Assembly: GCF_025567345.1 (NCBI RefSeq)
Contig: NZ_JAOQJS010000005.1
Span: 310,001-374,000 of the forward strand
Direction: 5' to 3'
Length of the DNA stretch: 64,000 nucleotides
DNA from: Coprococcus ammoniilyticus
Lineage (GTDB): Bacteria > Bacillota > Clostridia > Lachnospirales > Lachnospiraceae
In this document: piece after piece, positions 8,724-17,670 of the stretch
How positions within the stretch are numbered: the stretch's first letter is position 1
How the letters are laid out: each line of letters opens with the position of its first letter
Translations under genes and position numbers: made by a program
Notes under the pieces: model-generated
Told to the model about the DNA's origin: nothing
Seen by the model: the letters and a program-made list of their open reading frames with translations, nothing else
The model's database searches: none

Positions 8724-10376
8724 CTAAAAGTCCACCTTCACTTCCACACCATCACCTGCATTTTTCATCTCACAAATAAATCCATGGCGATCCATGATGG
8801 TTTTGACAATGGATAAGCCAAGCCCGGTTCCTTTGTGTCCATGTCTGCTGTTATCCCCTTTGACAAATGGATTCCAGATATTCTTTAAAATATCTTCCGG
8901 AATCGGCTCACTTGTATTCTGAATGGAAAGGCGCTCATTGCTCATCTGAACTGTGATCTTTCCATCCTTTGTAACATACTTAACCGCATTATCCATCATA
9001 TTCATAACTGCCTGATACATCAGAGCCTCGTCTGCTTCGATCTGGCAGCTTCCCTGAATGTCAAGCCTGATATTTTTAGTTTTAATTGTTTCCGCATATA
9101 CATCTGCTGCTGTATTTATGATGTTTCCAATATCAACTTTAGTCTTATGAAGCTCTGTGTTTACATCCTCAGCCTTTGCCATATCAAGGATGGATGCAAC
9201 CTGTTCATTCATTGCCTTTACTTCATTTAATATCCCGTCCATATAATACTGGTTCTTCTCCGGATTCTTTCCTGATTTCAAATTCTCGGCATACAGAGAA
9301 ATAACGGCAAGCGGGCTTTTGAGATCATGTGCCATCGCATTTGAAGTTGTTCGTCTGTACTGCTCCATATCATACGCTGATTTATAGGATCTGTACATTA
9401 TATATGCGATCAGAAGTGAGATCAATGCACTTCCAAGCACTACCCCAAGCCATGTGTAAATGATCATATGTCCCATCAGTGACTTTACAATATTATAATG
9501 ATAATCAATGACTGCAAAAGCAGTGTTGTCATTGTTGATAGGGAATGCATAGACTGTATGTGTGCCGTATGCACATTTTTCTGTATCTTCCACATATTCC
9601 CAATTGGAATTATTCTGATAATCATTCACGATCTCATCCGTACCTGTATACCGGTCAACCTTTAACGATGTTGGTATGCAGCCAACGACTCCATGCGGAA
9701 TGGTAAATCCCGAACTCTGATCCAGCTTCACATAACCATCCGGTATCTCTGATACCGTTCTTTCCTGCTCCTCCCCATCTGCAAAACAGGTATAGGAAGC
9801 CGGATAAAACTGCATTCCTGATACATAGATCTCATTCATTTTATCAAGTGAAAAATCCGCAGACATATCCTTTATTTCAGGAACAGCCGCTTCAAATATA
9901 TCATTATCACAATACAGCATATATTTGTTCTCAGATGTATCATTGATTTGAAGAAATACCTTATCCTTCTGATCCGTGATCTCTGTCAGATTACCGGCAT
10001 CGTCCTTCTGATACAGATGAATAAATCCCTGCATATTGACCACCTCACTGTCATTTAACGCAGCCATTGACAGATTATTCAAATATATCATATTTCCAAT
10101 ATAATGATCATACGGTGTCTGGAACTCGTAATCTGCGTCTTTCTGTTCTTCAAGCTCCGTCTGATAAATATTCCAGTATTTTATGCCTGCCTGACGGATC
10201 GTCTTTTCTGCAGCCTGCACATTGCTCGATATATTATTCTGAAATGTCAGGTTTAAAAATGCTGTAATGATACCCCCAAGTATCGATGTTACAATAATAA
10301 ACGGAATAAAAATCTTTAAAAAGAAGGAATAAAACTTCTTTTTTTTCCCATAATATTTCTTTTCTTTTTTTTTCAT
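8724..10376 (-). CDS. Two-component sensor histidine kinase
   Basis: This 550-residue membrane kinase has a basic N-terminus, TM1 at about residues 20-43, a large extracellular sensor of about 255 residues, and TM2 at about 303-328. The phosphoacceptor His is H350 in MAHDLKSPLAVIS. It also has an N-box (MMDNAVKYV) and a G-box (HGHKGTGLGLSIV). I chose the ATG at 10374-10376 for the AGGTGG 8 bp upstream. It lies 25 bp downstream of its response regulator. The extracellular domain is not one I recognise, so the signal is unknown. Confidence 0.92.
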   Translation of the reverse strand: MKKKEKKYYGKKKKFYSFFLKIFIPFIIVTSILGGIITAFLNLTFQNNISSNVQAAEKTIRQAGIKYWNIYQTELEEQKDADYEFQTPYDHYIGNMIYLNNLSMAALNDSEVVNMQGFIHLYQKDDAGNLTEITDQKDKVFLQINDTSENKYMLYCDNDIFEAAVPEIKDMSADFSLDKMNEIYVSGMQFYPASYTCFADGEEQERTVSEIPDGYVKLDQSSGFTIPHGVVGCIPTSLKVDRYTGTDEIVNDYQNNSNWEYVEDTEKCAYGTHTVYAFPINNDNTAFAVIDYHYNIVKSLMGHMIIYTWLGVVLGSALISLLIAYIMYRSYKSAYDMEQYRRTTSNAMAHDLKSPLAVISLYAENLKSGKNPEKNQYYMDGILNEVKAMNEQVASILDMAKAEDVNTELHKTKVDIGNIINTAADVYAETIKTKNIRLDIQGSCQIEADEALMYQAVMNMMDNAVKYVTKDGKITVQMSNERLSIQNTSEPIPEDILKNIWNPFVKGDNSRHGHKGTGLGLSIVKTIMDRHGFICEMKNAGDGVEVKVDF

Positions 10377-10401
10377 ATGATAGTCCACCTCTCTGATCTG
10401 A

Positions 10402-11070
10402 TTACTCCATCCGATATCCTTTTGCAAATACGGTCTTTACCATTTTACCGCTGTCACCAAGTGCTTTGCGAAGCTTCTTTACATGGTTGTCAACCACACG
10501 GTCACCACCATCGTAATCATACCCCCATAACCGGACAAGCATATCATCCCTTGTCACGATCATGCCCTTATGCTCCATCAGGTATTTGAGCATCGCATAT
10601 TCTTTTGGTGCAAGCCGGACCTCTTCTCCTGCTGCCTCAACAAGCAGTCTGTCCGGATACATCTTGATGTCTCCCACCTGGATCACCTGATTCTTCGTCC
10701 ACAAGCCTTTCGACCTACGCAAAAATGACTGGATCTTCGCCTGAAGCTCTGCCATGGAAAATGGTTTCACAACGTAATCATCACAACCGAGATCGTACCC
10801 GTAAAGCCGGTCTTCTTCTCTGCCTCTGGCGGTCAGAAAAATGATCGGAACGTAACTCTTTGCCCGGATGGCTCTGCATATCTCAAATCCATCTGCCCCC
10901 GGCAGCATCACATCTAAAAGTGCCAGATCATATTCATGTTCGTACACCAGAGCAAGTGCCTCGTCTCCGTCCGCCGCCCAGGTAAATGTGATCTCACTCT
11001 CTTTCATGTAATCCATGATGCCCTCTGCAATTCCTGCTTCATCTTCTACCAGTAAAATGTTGTAACTCAT
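10402..11070 (-). CDS. OmpR/PhoB-family response regulator
   Basis: This 222-residue regulator has a receiver domain with acidic pocket E9/D10, phosphoacceptor D53 (ALLDVMLPG) and the switch Thr in PIIFLTARG. The C-terminal winged helix is of trans_reg_C type, with LAPKEYAMLKYLMEHKGMIV and VVDNHVKKLRKALG. It is the cognate partner of the downstream kinase. Two starts are possible (11070 or 11082); MSYNILLVEDE is preferred by similarity, but its GGGGAG is only 4 bp away. Confidence 0.93.
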   Translation of the reverse strand: MSYNILLVEDEAGIAEGIMDYMKESEITFTWAADGDEALALVYEHEYDLALLDVMLPGADGFEICRAIRAKSYVPIIFLTARGREEDRLYGYDLGCDDYVVKPFSMAELQAKIQSFLRRSKGLWTKNQVIQVGDIKMYPDRLLVEAAGEEVRLAPKEYAMLKYLMEHKGMIVTRDDMLVRLWGYDYDGGDRVVDNHVKKLRKALGDSGKMVKTVFAKGYRME

Positions 11071-11194
11071 AGCGCTCCCCATTTCCAGAATTCATTTTTT
11101 AATCTCTCGATATCTTAGATTCTGAACCTATCATACATGGCAATTATATCCTATTTGTATCCTGTTGTACACAAATGTAAGTTTTCAAAACGAA

Positions 11195-11504
11195 AAGAAC
11201 GTCCTTCTGCCTGGTATCAATGCCCATTATATAACTCGTTACGACTTCTGTTTGTTGCACATAACTTATTCGTAAATACTCCTGTGCTAACTCGCCTGCG
11301 GCTGAGCGGAGCACTTAGTGAAGACGAGCGTTAACACGAAGTCTGAGGTTAGTGCGTGCCATGTAAGTACACTTAGTGAAAACAAGCATTAGCGTAGTTT
11401 GAGCTTAGTGTAGCTTACTCTGATCTGGTTATGTGCACCGCACAACGAAATCTCACTGATGTTATATTAATGAACATTGATACCAGGCAGAAGGACGTTC
11501 TTTT
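11195..11504. repeat. Long-hairpin element B
   Basis: This 310-bp palindromic element has outer arms that match almost perfectly over about 30 bp: AAAGAACGTCCTTCTGCCTG begins both the left arm and the reverse complement of the right arm, and GTATCAATG follows in each. The match becomes weaker inward to about 75 bp. The interior contains repeated words such as CACTTAGTGAA (twice) and smaller inverted repeats. It has no clear copy of the CGGTACTAAG core. On the minus strand the distal arm ends in a T-run, so it can also act as a giant terminator for the toxin-antitoxin operon. Confidence 0.65.
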
Positions 11505-11519
11505 TATTTTTTCTTCTTA

Positions 11520-11831
11520 TTATTTTGCTACTACAAATTCTGTTTCATCCAGATCTTCGGAAGCTAAGATATCAAGCAAACGAAACGCTGGTCCGGTTGG
11601 GTGTGTTCTGCCACACTCCCATGCCTCTACTGTTTTCTTCGAAACACCCATATAAGATGCAAAAACTCCCTGTGTCATTCCTGCCCGCATCCTGATCTCA
11701 CGAATTTCTGTATTTGAATATTCTTTCACTGGCATTATCATATATGTTTTTACGCGAGCTTTTCCCTGTCCTTTTTCATACTCTATTGCTTCTTCCAATC
11801 CCTGTTTTAAATCATCAAATAATGAACCCAT
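11520..11831 (-). CDS. XRE-family antitoxin (HigA-type)
   Basis: This 103-residue DNA-binding antitoxin has a C-terminal helix-turn-helix (EIREIRMRAGMTQGVFASYM, then GVSKKTVEAWECGRTHPTG), typical of HigA-2-type partners of RelE/HigB toxins. Starts at 11831 (AGGAG 9 bp upstream, preferred) and 11840 (ATGA overlap with the toxin stop) are both possible. It is the second gene of the pair, so toxin precedes antitoxin as in higBA loci, and autorepression is expected. Confidence 0.87.
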   Translation of the reverse strand: MGSLFDDLKQGLEEAIEYEKGQGKARVKTYMIMPVKEYSNTEIREIRMRAGMTQGVFASYMGVSKKTVEAWECGRTHPTGPAFRLLDILASEDLDETEFVVAK

Positions 11832-11836
11832 AGAAA

Positions 11837-12184
11837 TCATCTCCTATTCTTTGCCGTTTCCTCTTTCAAAGATTTTACCAACTTCTTAAGTACATTTTTT
11901 TCTTCATTTGTCAGATTTTCCTGACTTTTCTTTTCAAATGCAGTTATTAGATAGGTAACTTCATATTCTGCAAAATCCGTATAACATACACGAACACTAC
12001 CACTCTTTCCTCTATTTTCTAATGGGAACCGTACCTTACGTATTCCACCAGTTCCTTCCATTACCGGTCCTGATTCTGGATTTTTTAATAGCATAATTTG
12101 CAATGCTCGTAACTCATCTTCCCCAAGCCCTATTTCTTTCCACCGTTTTGTAAATAATGGTATTTCAATAAATGTTCTTATCAT
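11837..12184 (-). CDS. RelE/HigB-family toxin
   Basis: This 115-residue toxin is a probable ribosome-dependent mRNase of the HigB2/RelE superfamily. Features are LFTKRWKEIGLGEDELRALQ, GTGGIRKVRFPLENRGKSGS and YLITAFEKKSQENLTNEEKN, the usual order of the phage-derived Gp49-like/HigB2 group. Its stop overlaps the first possible antitoxin start. The AT-rich gap upstream (12185-12300) should hold the promoter. Confidence 0.87.
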   Translation of the reverse strand: MIRTFIEIPLFTKRWKEIGLGEDELRALQIMLLKNPESGPVMEGTGGIRKVRFPLENRGKSGSVRVCYTDFAEYEVTYLITAFEKKSQENLTNEEKNVLKKLVKSLKEETAKNRR

Positions 12185-12307
12185 TCGCTAATTCATCCCT
12201 CCTTTTTTCTAAATAGTATACCCTATTTTGTAGGGTGTCAATCTTTTTATTTAATCTGTTTTGTCTAATATCCTATTTTACACGATCACAAATTATTCAA
12301 AATAAAA

Positions 12308-12351
12308 GGAGCATCCCTTTACCGAATATATATCCAGTAAAGAGATGCTCT
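12308..12351 (-). terminator. Terminator of the ahpC-reductase operon
   Basis: A long stem (AGAGCATCTCTTTACT paired with GGTAAAGGGATGCTCC) lies 7 bp downstream of the reductase stop and is followed on the minus strand by TTTTATTTTG. Confidence 0.8.
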
Positions 12352-12357
12352 ATTATT

Positions 12358-14103
12358 TTATAAAATCTCATCCAAATAGTCTAATAGCTCCGGTAATGTC
12401 TTTCTTCCAAATGCTACATGTTCATCGTTCACAACAAGGCATGGTACGCTCATAACCTTATAGCGTTTCTGATAAGATGGATATAGCATCACATCGTAAA
12501 TCTCTGCTGTAACCTGTGGATTTTCTGCGGCTATTTTCTGTGCTGCGATGACAAGATCGGGGCACATGGAACAGGCAAGTGTTACAAGAATCTTGATATG
12601 AAGCGGCTTTTTGATCGCATGAATACGCTCCATAATCTGTGCATCCACTTCTTGTCCCGGTCCGGCAGCATTATACAATCCAATCACAAAAGAAGTGAAT
12701 TCATGTCCACCCGGTACACCATGGAAGCCAAGCCCGGTATCACTTCCGTCTTCTCCCAAAATCCTGACAAATGGTCGTTCGTTTGCCGGAACAGAATCCC
12801 CGTCTGCCCCTTCCTCTGCTACGATTACACTGAGCTTTTCGGTTCGTCTGCTCATAGCTTCCATATATTGTTTTAGCTGCACTGACTCCTGCTTCTGATT
12901 CAGATATAATTTCAGGATCAGCGGATGCGCCATGCGGTCAAAGACCTCATCTAACTGCTTTTCCGTCTCTTCATCAAAGAACTCGTCCGACAATGAATCT
13001 TCTGCTTCCGGCTGTTTCTGTTGTCCAGTTTTATACATTCCATATCCGGTATTTTCAGCGACCACAGGCTGCATTCCTTCACTCTTTTTCTCCTGTGTAA
13101 CATTCTTCTCCTTTGATTGTTTATTTTCCCGCAAATTCCGTGATGGCTTTGCTCCATTCTTTTTCTGCATGGCTGCCACATACCGTTCAAGCTCTGTCGC
13201 TGCAACTGCACCATCACCGACTGCCGTCACTACCTGACGAAGATTTTTCTGGCAGACATCGCCAGCCGCATAAACACCCGATATACTGGTCTGTCCAGAA
13301 GCATCCGTAATTACATATCCCTTTTCATCAATCTCTGCTTTTCCCTGCAGCAACGAAGTCTCCGGCTCGTATCCGGCAAATACGAAAATACCAAACGTAT
13401 CTCCTTTTGGCGCATGATATACACTTTCTTCTCCTGTTTTCACATTTTTATACACCAGTGTTGTCAGGACATCTTCACCCTCCGCGCGGACGATCTCAGT
13501 ACTGGTAAGCACCGTAATTTTTTCATTTGCTCTGGCTTTATCCGCCGATGACTTAGGGCAGGAAAAATCTTCACCCCGGATCAATATCGTCACATGGCTG
13601 GCATACTTGGTAAGGAATACACTTTCCTCCGCAGCAGCATAACCGCCACCCACAACAAATATTTCCTTGCCGGTGAAGAACTCTCCATCACAAGTTGCGC
13701 AATAAGCTACGCCCCGTCCTTTAAACCGTTTCTCCCCCTCAAATCCGATCATTCTCGGATGTGCTCCGGTTGCGAGCAGAATTCCGTAACAGGAAAAGTC
13801 GCCCTTATTTGTATGCACGATTTTATATTCTCCATCTACATCCAGCTTTTCAACCTCTGCCATCAGGAATTCTGCACCAAAATTCTCTGCCTGTCTGTAC
13901 ATAGCAGCGGTCAGGGATTTTCCATCTGTTTTCTCTATTCCCGGATAGTTCACCACCTCTTCTGTTATCGTGATCTGTCCGCCAATCTTCTCTTTCTCGA
14001 CAACAAGCACCCGGTAACAGGCTCTCGCCAGATAAATAGCTGCTGTAAGCCCCGCCGGTCCCGCGCCTGCAATCACCACATCATACATATTTTCATTCTT
14101 CAT
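12358..14103 (-). CDS. Thioredoxin reductase-like flavoprotein fused to an AhpF-type thioredoxin-fold domain
   Basis: This 581-residue protein probably reduces the neighbouring AhpC peroxidase with NAD(P)H. Residues 1-320 form a TrxB-type FAD/NAD domain: GAGPAGLTAAIYLA near 13, redox motif CATC at C135/C138, and the second nucleotide fold VVGGGYAAAEES. A charged low-complexity linker (about 325-405) leads to a tandem thioredoxin-fold region with a second redox motif, CSMC at C511/C514. In AhpF the thioredoxin-fold part is N-terminal, so the order here is permuted. The start at 14103 has GGAG 9 bp upstream and falls 2 bp after the ahpC stop. Confidence 0.9.
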   Translation of the reverse strand: MKNENMYDVVIAGAGPAGLTAAIYLARACYRVLVVEKEKIGGQITITEEVVNYPGIEKTDGKSLTAAMYRQAENFGAEFLMAEVEKLDVDGEYKIVHTNKGDFSCYGILLATGAHPRMIGFEGEKRFKGRGVAYCATCDGEFFTGKEIFVVGGGYAAAEESVFLTKYASHVTILIRGEDFSCPKSSADKARANEKITVLTSTEIVRAEGEDVLTTLVYKNVKTGEESVYHAPKGDTFGIFVFAGYEPETSLLQGKAEIDEKGYVITDASGQTSISGVYAAGDVCQKNLRQVVTAVGDGAVAATELERYVAAMQKKNGAKPSRNLRENKQSKEKNVTQEKKSEGMQPVVAENTGYGMYKTGQQKQPEAEDSLSDEFFDEETEKQLDEVFDRMAHPLILKLYLNQKQESVQLKQYMEAMSRRTEKLSVIVAEEGADGDSVPANERPFVRILGEDGSDTGLGFHGVPGGHEFTSFVIGLYNAAGPGQEVDAQIMERIHAIKKPLHIKILVTLACSMCPDLVIAAQKIAAENPQVTAEIYDVMLYPSYQKRYKVMSVPCLVVNDEHVAFGRKTLPELLDYLDEIL

Positions 14104-14105
14104 TC

Positions 14106-14669
14106 TTACAATCTCCCTACAAGATCCAGACTTGGACGCAACGTAGCTCCTCCCGGCTGCCATTTGGCAGGGCAGACCTCATCTCCATGCTCCGCAACAA
14201 ACTGGCATGCCTGCAATTTACGAAACAGTTCATCTGCATTTCGCCCGACATTTCCTGCACTGACTTCATAGGAAACAATTCGCCCTTCCGGGTTGATGAC
14301 GAAGCTGCCACGCTCTGCCATCCCATCTGATTCGATCATCACTTCAAAATCTTCACATAATTCATGATTTGGATCTGCCAACATCGGAAACGTGATCTTT
14401 CCAATCTTTTCCGATGTATCATGCCATGCCTTATGCACAAAATGCGTATCTGTTGATATGGAATAAACCTCACAGCCGGCAGCCTTGAAATCCTCATATT
14501 TATCCTGCAGATCTGACAGCTCCGTCGGACAGACAAATGTAAAATCTGCGGGATAGAAGAAAAATACACTCCATCCGCCTAATATGTCGTCCCTGGTTAC
14601 CGTTTTAAATTCACCATTTTGATATGCATGCACAAAAAAATCGCTTACTTCTCTGTTAATCATCGACAT
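14106..14669 (-). CDS. ahpC: Alkyl hydroperoxide reductase subunit C
   Basis: This 187-residue typical 2-Cys peroxiredoxin removes H2O2 and organic peroxides in the cytosol. The peroxidatic Cys is C47 in FTFVCPTE and the resolving Cys is C166 in DEVCPAKW. The C-terminal region needed for disulfide exchange is present. The RBS is AAAGGAG 8 bp upstream. It is followed after 2 bp by the fused reductase, so the pair forms a two-gene peroxide-defence operon. Confidence 0.96.
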   Translation of the reverse strand: MSMINREVSDFFVHAYQNGEFKTVTRDDILGGWSVFFFYPADFTFVCPTELSDLQDKYEDFKAAGCEVYSISTDTHFVHKAWHDTSEKIGKITFPMLADPNHELCEDFEVMIESDGMAERGSFVINPEGRIVSYEVSAGNVGRNADELFRKLQACQFVAEHGDEVCPAKWQPGGATLRPSLDLVGRL

Positions 14670-14734
14670 TGTTTAATCTCCTTTATCAAACATTATTTCT
14701 GATTAATATTACCTGTAAGCGATTTTTTATACTG

Positions 14735-16486
14735 TTAAACCTTCTTCACATCTTCTGCAATCTGTTCTGCTGTCAGATGATTTTCTTTTAATACTTCATT
14801 TACATCGTAGCGGTCATAGAAGAATTTCTTTAAACCGTAATTCAGAACCTTCATATCAGAATCACCATAGAAGCCGGCGATTCTCTGACCGAAGCCACCT
14901 TCCAGATAACCATCCTCTAATGTAATTACGATATCATGATCTTTCTTCAGATCATTCAGAAGTTCTTCATCCATACCGGAAACATACAGTGGGTTAATGA
15001 TGGTTGGCGTAACTCCTGTCTGCTCCTCGATCAGTGCTGCTGCATCTGTTCCAAGCTGATAGAAAGTACCTGCACCGATAACGGCAATCTTGCTTCCCTT
15101 TTGGGTTACTTCGTATTTATTTAACTGGCTGAAATCCTTTGTTACAGCTTTTCTGTCCGATACCATCGCAGCTCCCGGAAGCTTGATCGCAACCGGATGC
15201 TCTGTCTGCTCTACGCTCCAGTCAAGCATTGCCAGATATTCCTCTTTGGTTGTCGGTGCCAGATACACAAGCCCCGGAATACTTGTAAGCATCGGAATAT
15301 CCTGTAAGCCAAGATGTGTTACATCATTCATTCCATATACAGATCCCGCAAATACAACGATCGTTGCAGGGTTGTTATTGATGCACAGATCCTGTGTCAG
15401 CTGATCATATGTCCGCTGGATAAATGAACTGTATACACCATATACAGGCTTGCCGCCATTTGCCGCAATACCGGATGCCAGTGCAACCGCTGTCTCCTCT
15501 GCGATACCGACATCAATAAACTGACTGCCTGCTTCTTTTCTCTTATCTTCTGTAAATCCCATAACAGTAGGTGTTGCAGATGTGATCGTAACTACAGATG
15601 GATCTTCCTTCATTTTCTTTAAGAGATAATCTCTGGTTACGTCGGAATAATCTTCTCCGTCAAATTCCATCAAAGAATTTCCTGTTTCAAGGTCAAATGG
15701 CATACACCAATGCCACTGTTCCTTATTCTGTTCTGCCGGTGCATAGCCTTTTCCTTTTAAAGTTTTAATATGCACAACAACCGGTTTCTTACTGTCTTTT
15801 ACAGATTCAAATGCTGCGATCAATGCAGCAATATCATTTCCTTTATCTACATATACATAATCAAGTCCCATTGCACGGAACAGATTACATTCTGCCTGCC
15901 CGTTTGTCTCACGAAGCAGTTTCAGATTCTGATACAAACCACCATGATTCTCAGCGATCGACATGTCATTATCATTTACAACAATGATCAGATTGCCACC
16001 AAGCTCAGCCGCATAGTCAAGACCTTCCAATGCCTCGCCACCGCTTAATGAACCATCACCGATCACAGCGATCACGTTGCCGTCTTCCTTTTTCAGATCT
16101 CTGGCTTTCGCAAGGCCACAGGCAAGACTGACAGATGTAGATGTATGTCCGATCTCAAAGAAATCATACTCACTTTCTTTTGGATTTGTATATCCGGATA
16201 CATCATCGTAATGTTCTTCGTAGAGATAAGCATCCTTTCTGCCTGTCAGCATCTTATGCGGATAGCTCTGGTGGGATACATCATATACGATCTTGTCCTT
16301 TGGTGACTCAAATACATAATGCATCGCAATCGTTGCTTCTACCATACCAAAATTCGGTCCAAAATGTCCGCCATGCTTACTTGCACGAACCAGCAATGCC
16401 TGTCGCATCTCTGCTGCCATCGCCGTCATTTCTTCTATATTTAATTTCTTTACATCTTCCGGTCCGTTAATCTGTTCAATATACAT
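14735..16486 (-). CDS. 1-deoxy-D-xylulose-5-phosphate synthase-like enzyme
   Basis: This 583-residue TPP-dependent enzyme of the DXS family would condense pyruvate and glyceraldehyde 3-phosphate in the MEP isoprenoid pathway. The TPP motif runs from GDGSLSGG (143-150) to NDN (171-173). Other features are DVSHQSYPHKMLTGR, GHTSTSVSLACGLA and the C-terminal transketolase domain (QFIDVGIAEETAVALASGIA). It is about 40 residues shorter than standard DXS, with a shortened middle. A MerR regulator sits 6 bp upstream and a peroxide-defence operon follows, so a stress-linked paralogue is possible. Confidence 0.85.
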   Translation of the reverse strand: MYIEQINGPEDVKKLNIEEMTAMAAEMRQALLVRASKHGGHFGPNFGMVEATIAMHYVFESPKDKIVYDVSHQSYPHKMLTGRKDAYLYEEHYDDVSGYTNPKESEYDFFEIGHTSTSVSLACGLAKARDLKKEDGNVIAVIGDGSLSGGEALEGLDYAAELGGNLIIVVNDNDMSIAENHGGLYQNLKLLRETNGQAECNLFRAMGLDYVYVDKGNDIAALIAAFESVKDSKKPVVVHIKTLKGKGYAPAEQNKEQWHWCMPFDLETGNSLMEFDGEDYSDVTRDYLLKKMKEDPSVVTITSATPTVMGFTEDKRKEAGSQFIDVGIAEETAVALASGIAANGGKPVYGVYSSFIQRTYDQLTQDLCINNNPATIVVFAGSVYGMNDVTHLGLQDIPMLTSIPGLVYLAPTTKEEYLAMLDWSVEQTEHPVAIKLPGAAMVSDRKAVTKDFSQLNKYEVTQKGSKIAVIGAGTFYQLGTDAAALIEEQTGVTPTIINPLYVSGMDEELLNDLKKDHDIVITLEDGYLEGGFGQRIAGFYGDSDMKVLNYGLKKFFYDRYDVNEVLKENHLTAEQIAEDVKKV

Positions 16487-16492
16487 AATGTT

Positions 16493-16879
16493 CTAACAAT
16501 CCTCCTTATCCCATGACAATACGCCGGTCTGTACCGCTTTCTCATAGCGCGATACCTTATAGGCAAGCCGCTTCATGGTTGCCTCGATCTGTTCTTTCTG
16601 CTCCTGCAATACGTCATACTGCTCCTGCAATAGCTGCCGTCTTGCTTCAAACGTCGTATCTCCCATCTGATACAGTTTCACATATTCAATCAATGCCTCG
16701 ATTGGAACGCCGGCATTCCGCATACAAACTGCATTTTCTACCCAGCCAAGATCCGATTCCTGATAATCTCTGTTTCCACTCGGAGTTCTTGTAACCGGTG
16801 GAATCAGCCCTACACGCTCATAATACCGAAGGGTATCCTGTGAGATACCAAATTTCTCACTTACTTCCTTGATCGTCAT
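16493..16879 (-). CDS. MerR-family transcriptional regulator
   Basis: This 128-residue MerR regulator has an N-terminal winged helix (MTIKEVSEKFGISQDTLRYY, then ERVGLIPPVTRTPSGNRDYQ), a dimerisation coiled coil (residues 80-112) and a single C-terminal Cys in the NmlR/AdhR style. It is not of the metal-binding type, because no Cys pair is present in the effector region. The start could also be 12 bp upstream. It is translationally close (6 bp) to the DXS-like gene and probably regulates it. Confidence 0.88.
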   Translation of the reverse strand: MTIKEVSEKFGISQDTLRYYERVGLIPPVTRTPSGNRDYQESDLGWVENAVCMRNAGVPIEALIEYVKLYQMGDTTFEARRQLLQEQYDVLQEQKEQIEATMKRLAYKVSRYEKAVQTGVLSWDKEDC

Positions 16880-16949
16880 CTGCGCCACCATCCTTCATTT
16901 GATTTTTCCTTACTATAGCACTTGGAGTTTGCTCAAAGTCAAGACTTTT

Positions 16950-17516
16950 TTACCGGCTTATAAAATCCGCCGTCTGCGCCATGATTTTTTCCAGATTCTT
17001 CAGATTCTTCCATACATCGGCTGTCTCTAAGGAATGATTTGCTTTCTCTATCACATGAACCGGAATCCCTGCTTTTTGGCACCGATCTGTAATTGCATCG
17101 GTGCTCTCCACCCATGGATCTTCCGTTCCTGTAAATGCTATCGCTCTCCCCGACAGATTAGATGCGCAATTGTCAAATGTCGCCTCAAGCGGAGTATACA
17201 GCACATGCCTGCATGGCATCTTATGTCGTTCTGCGTAAGTAGTCGCAATGATCGTTCCTACACTTTTTGATAAGAATAAAATGCTGTCATACCCGGAAAA
17301 ATCTATATCTTTTAATATTTCCTCTGTCTGTCCGTACAGGTCTTCAAATGCTGCCTGCATTTTTGCCGGATCGCCTTTGACGTTTCCGATCCGATTCACA
17401 TATTCTACGTTCTTATATTCTTTATATCCTACGGATTCTGCTACGCGCCTGCCATAATATAACAGTGGCTTGTCGCAGTGATAGCCGATTCCCGGAAAAC
17501 ATACTACCAGCTTCAT
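16950..17516 (-). CDS. Small alpha/beta-hydrolase fold protein
   Basis: This 188-residue cytosolic protein has an alpha/beta-hydrolase-like pattern. The strand LVVCFPGIGYHCDKPLLYYG is followed by a nucleophile elbow with Ser in FLSKSVGT, a loop AFTGTEDPWV that would carry the Asp, and the C-terminal KANHSLE His. The start at 17516 is set by AGGAGG 7 bp upstream. The substrate is unknown. It lies alone between the MerR-dxs pair and the cstA terminator. Confidence 0.7.
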   Translation of the reverse strand: MKLVVCFPGIGYHCDKPLLYYGRRVAESVGYKEYKNVEYVNRIGNVKGDPAKMQAAFEDLYGQTEEILKDIDFSGYDSILFLSKSVGTIIATTYAERHKMPCRHVLYTPLEATFDNCASNLSGRAIAFTGTEDPWVESTDAITDRCQKAGIPVHVIEKANHSLETADVWKNLKNLEKIMAQTADFISR

Positions 17517-17550
17517 CTTCATACCTCCTGACGGAGTTATTATAACACAA

Positions 17551-17597
17551 AAAACTGTGGTGGGAGGATATCTGTATATCTCCCCATCCACAGTTTT
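17551..17597 (-). terminator. Terminator between cstA and the hydrolase gene
   Basis: AAAACTGTGG and CCACAGTTTT form a stem with an inner GGAG/CTCC extension. T-runs flank it on both strands, so it can end cstA transcription. Confidence 0.7.
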
Positions 17598-17670
17598 TCA
17601 ATGAATATTATTTTTACGATTTAGATTTATTATTTATTTTACGTTTATTGTTTTTTATTTGAATATTATT

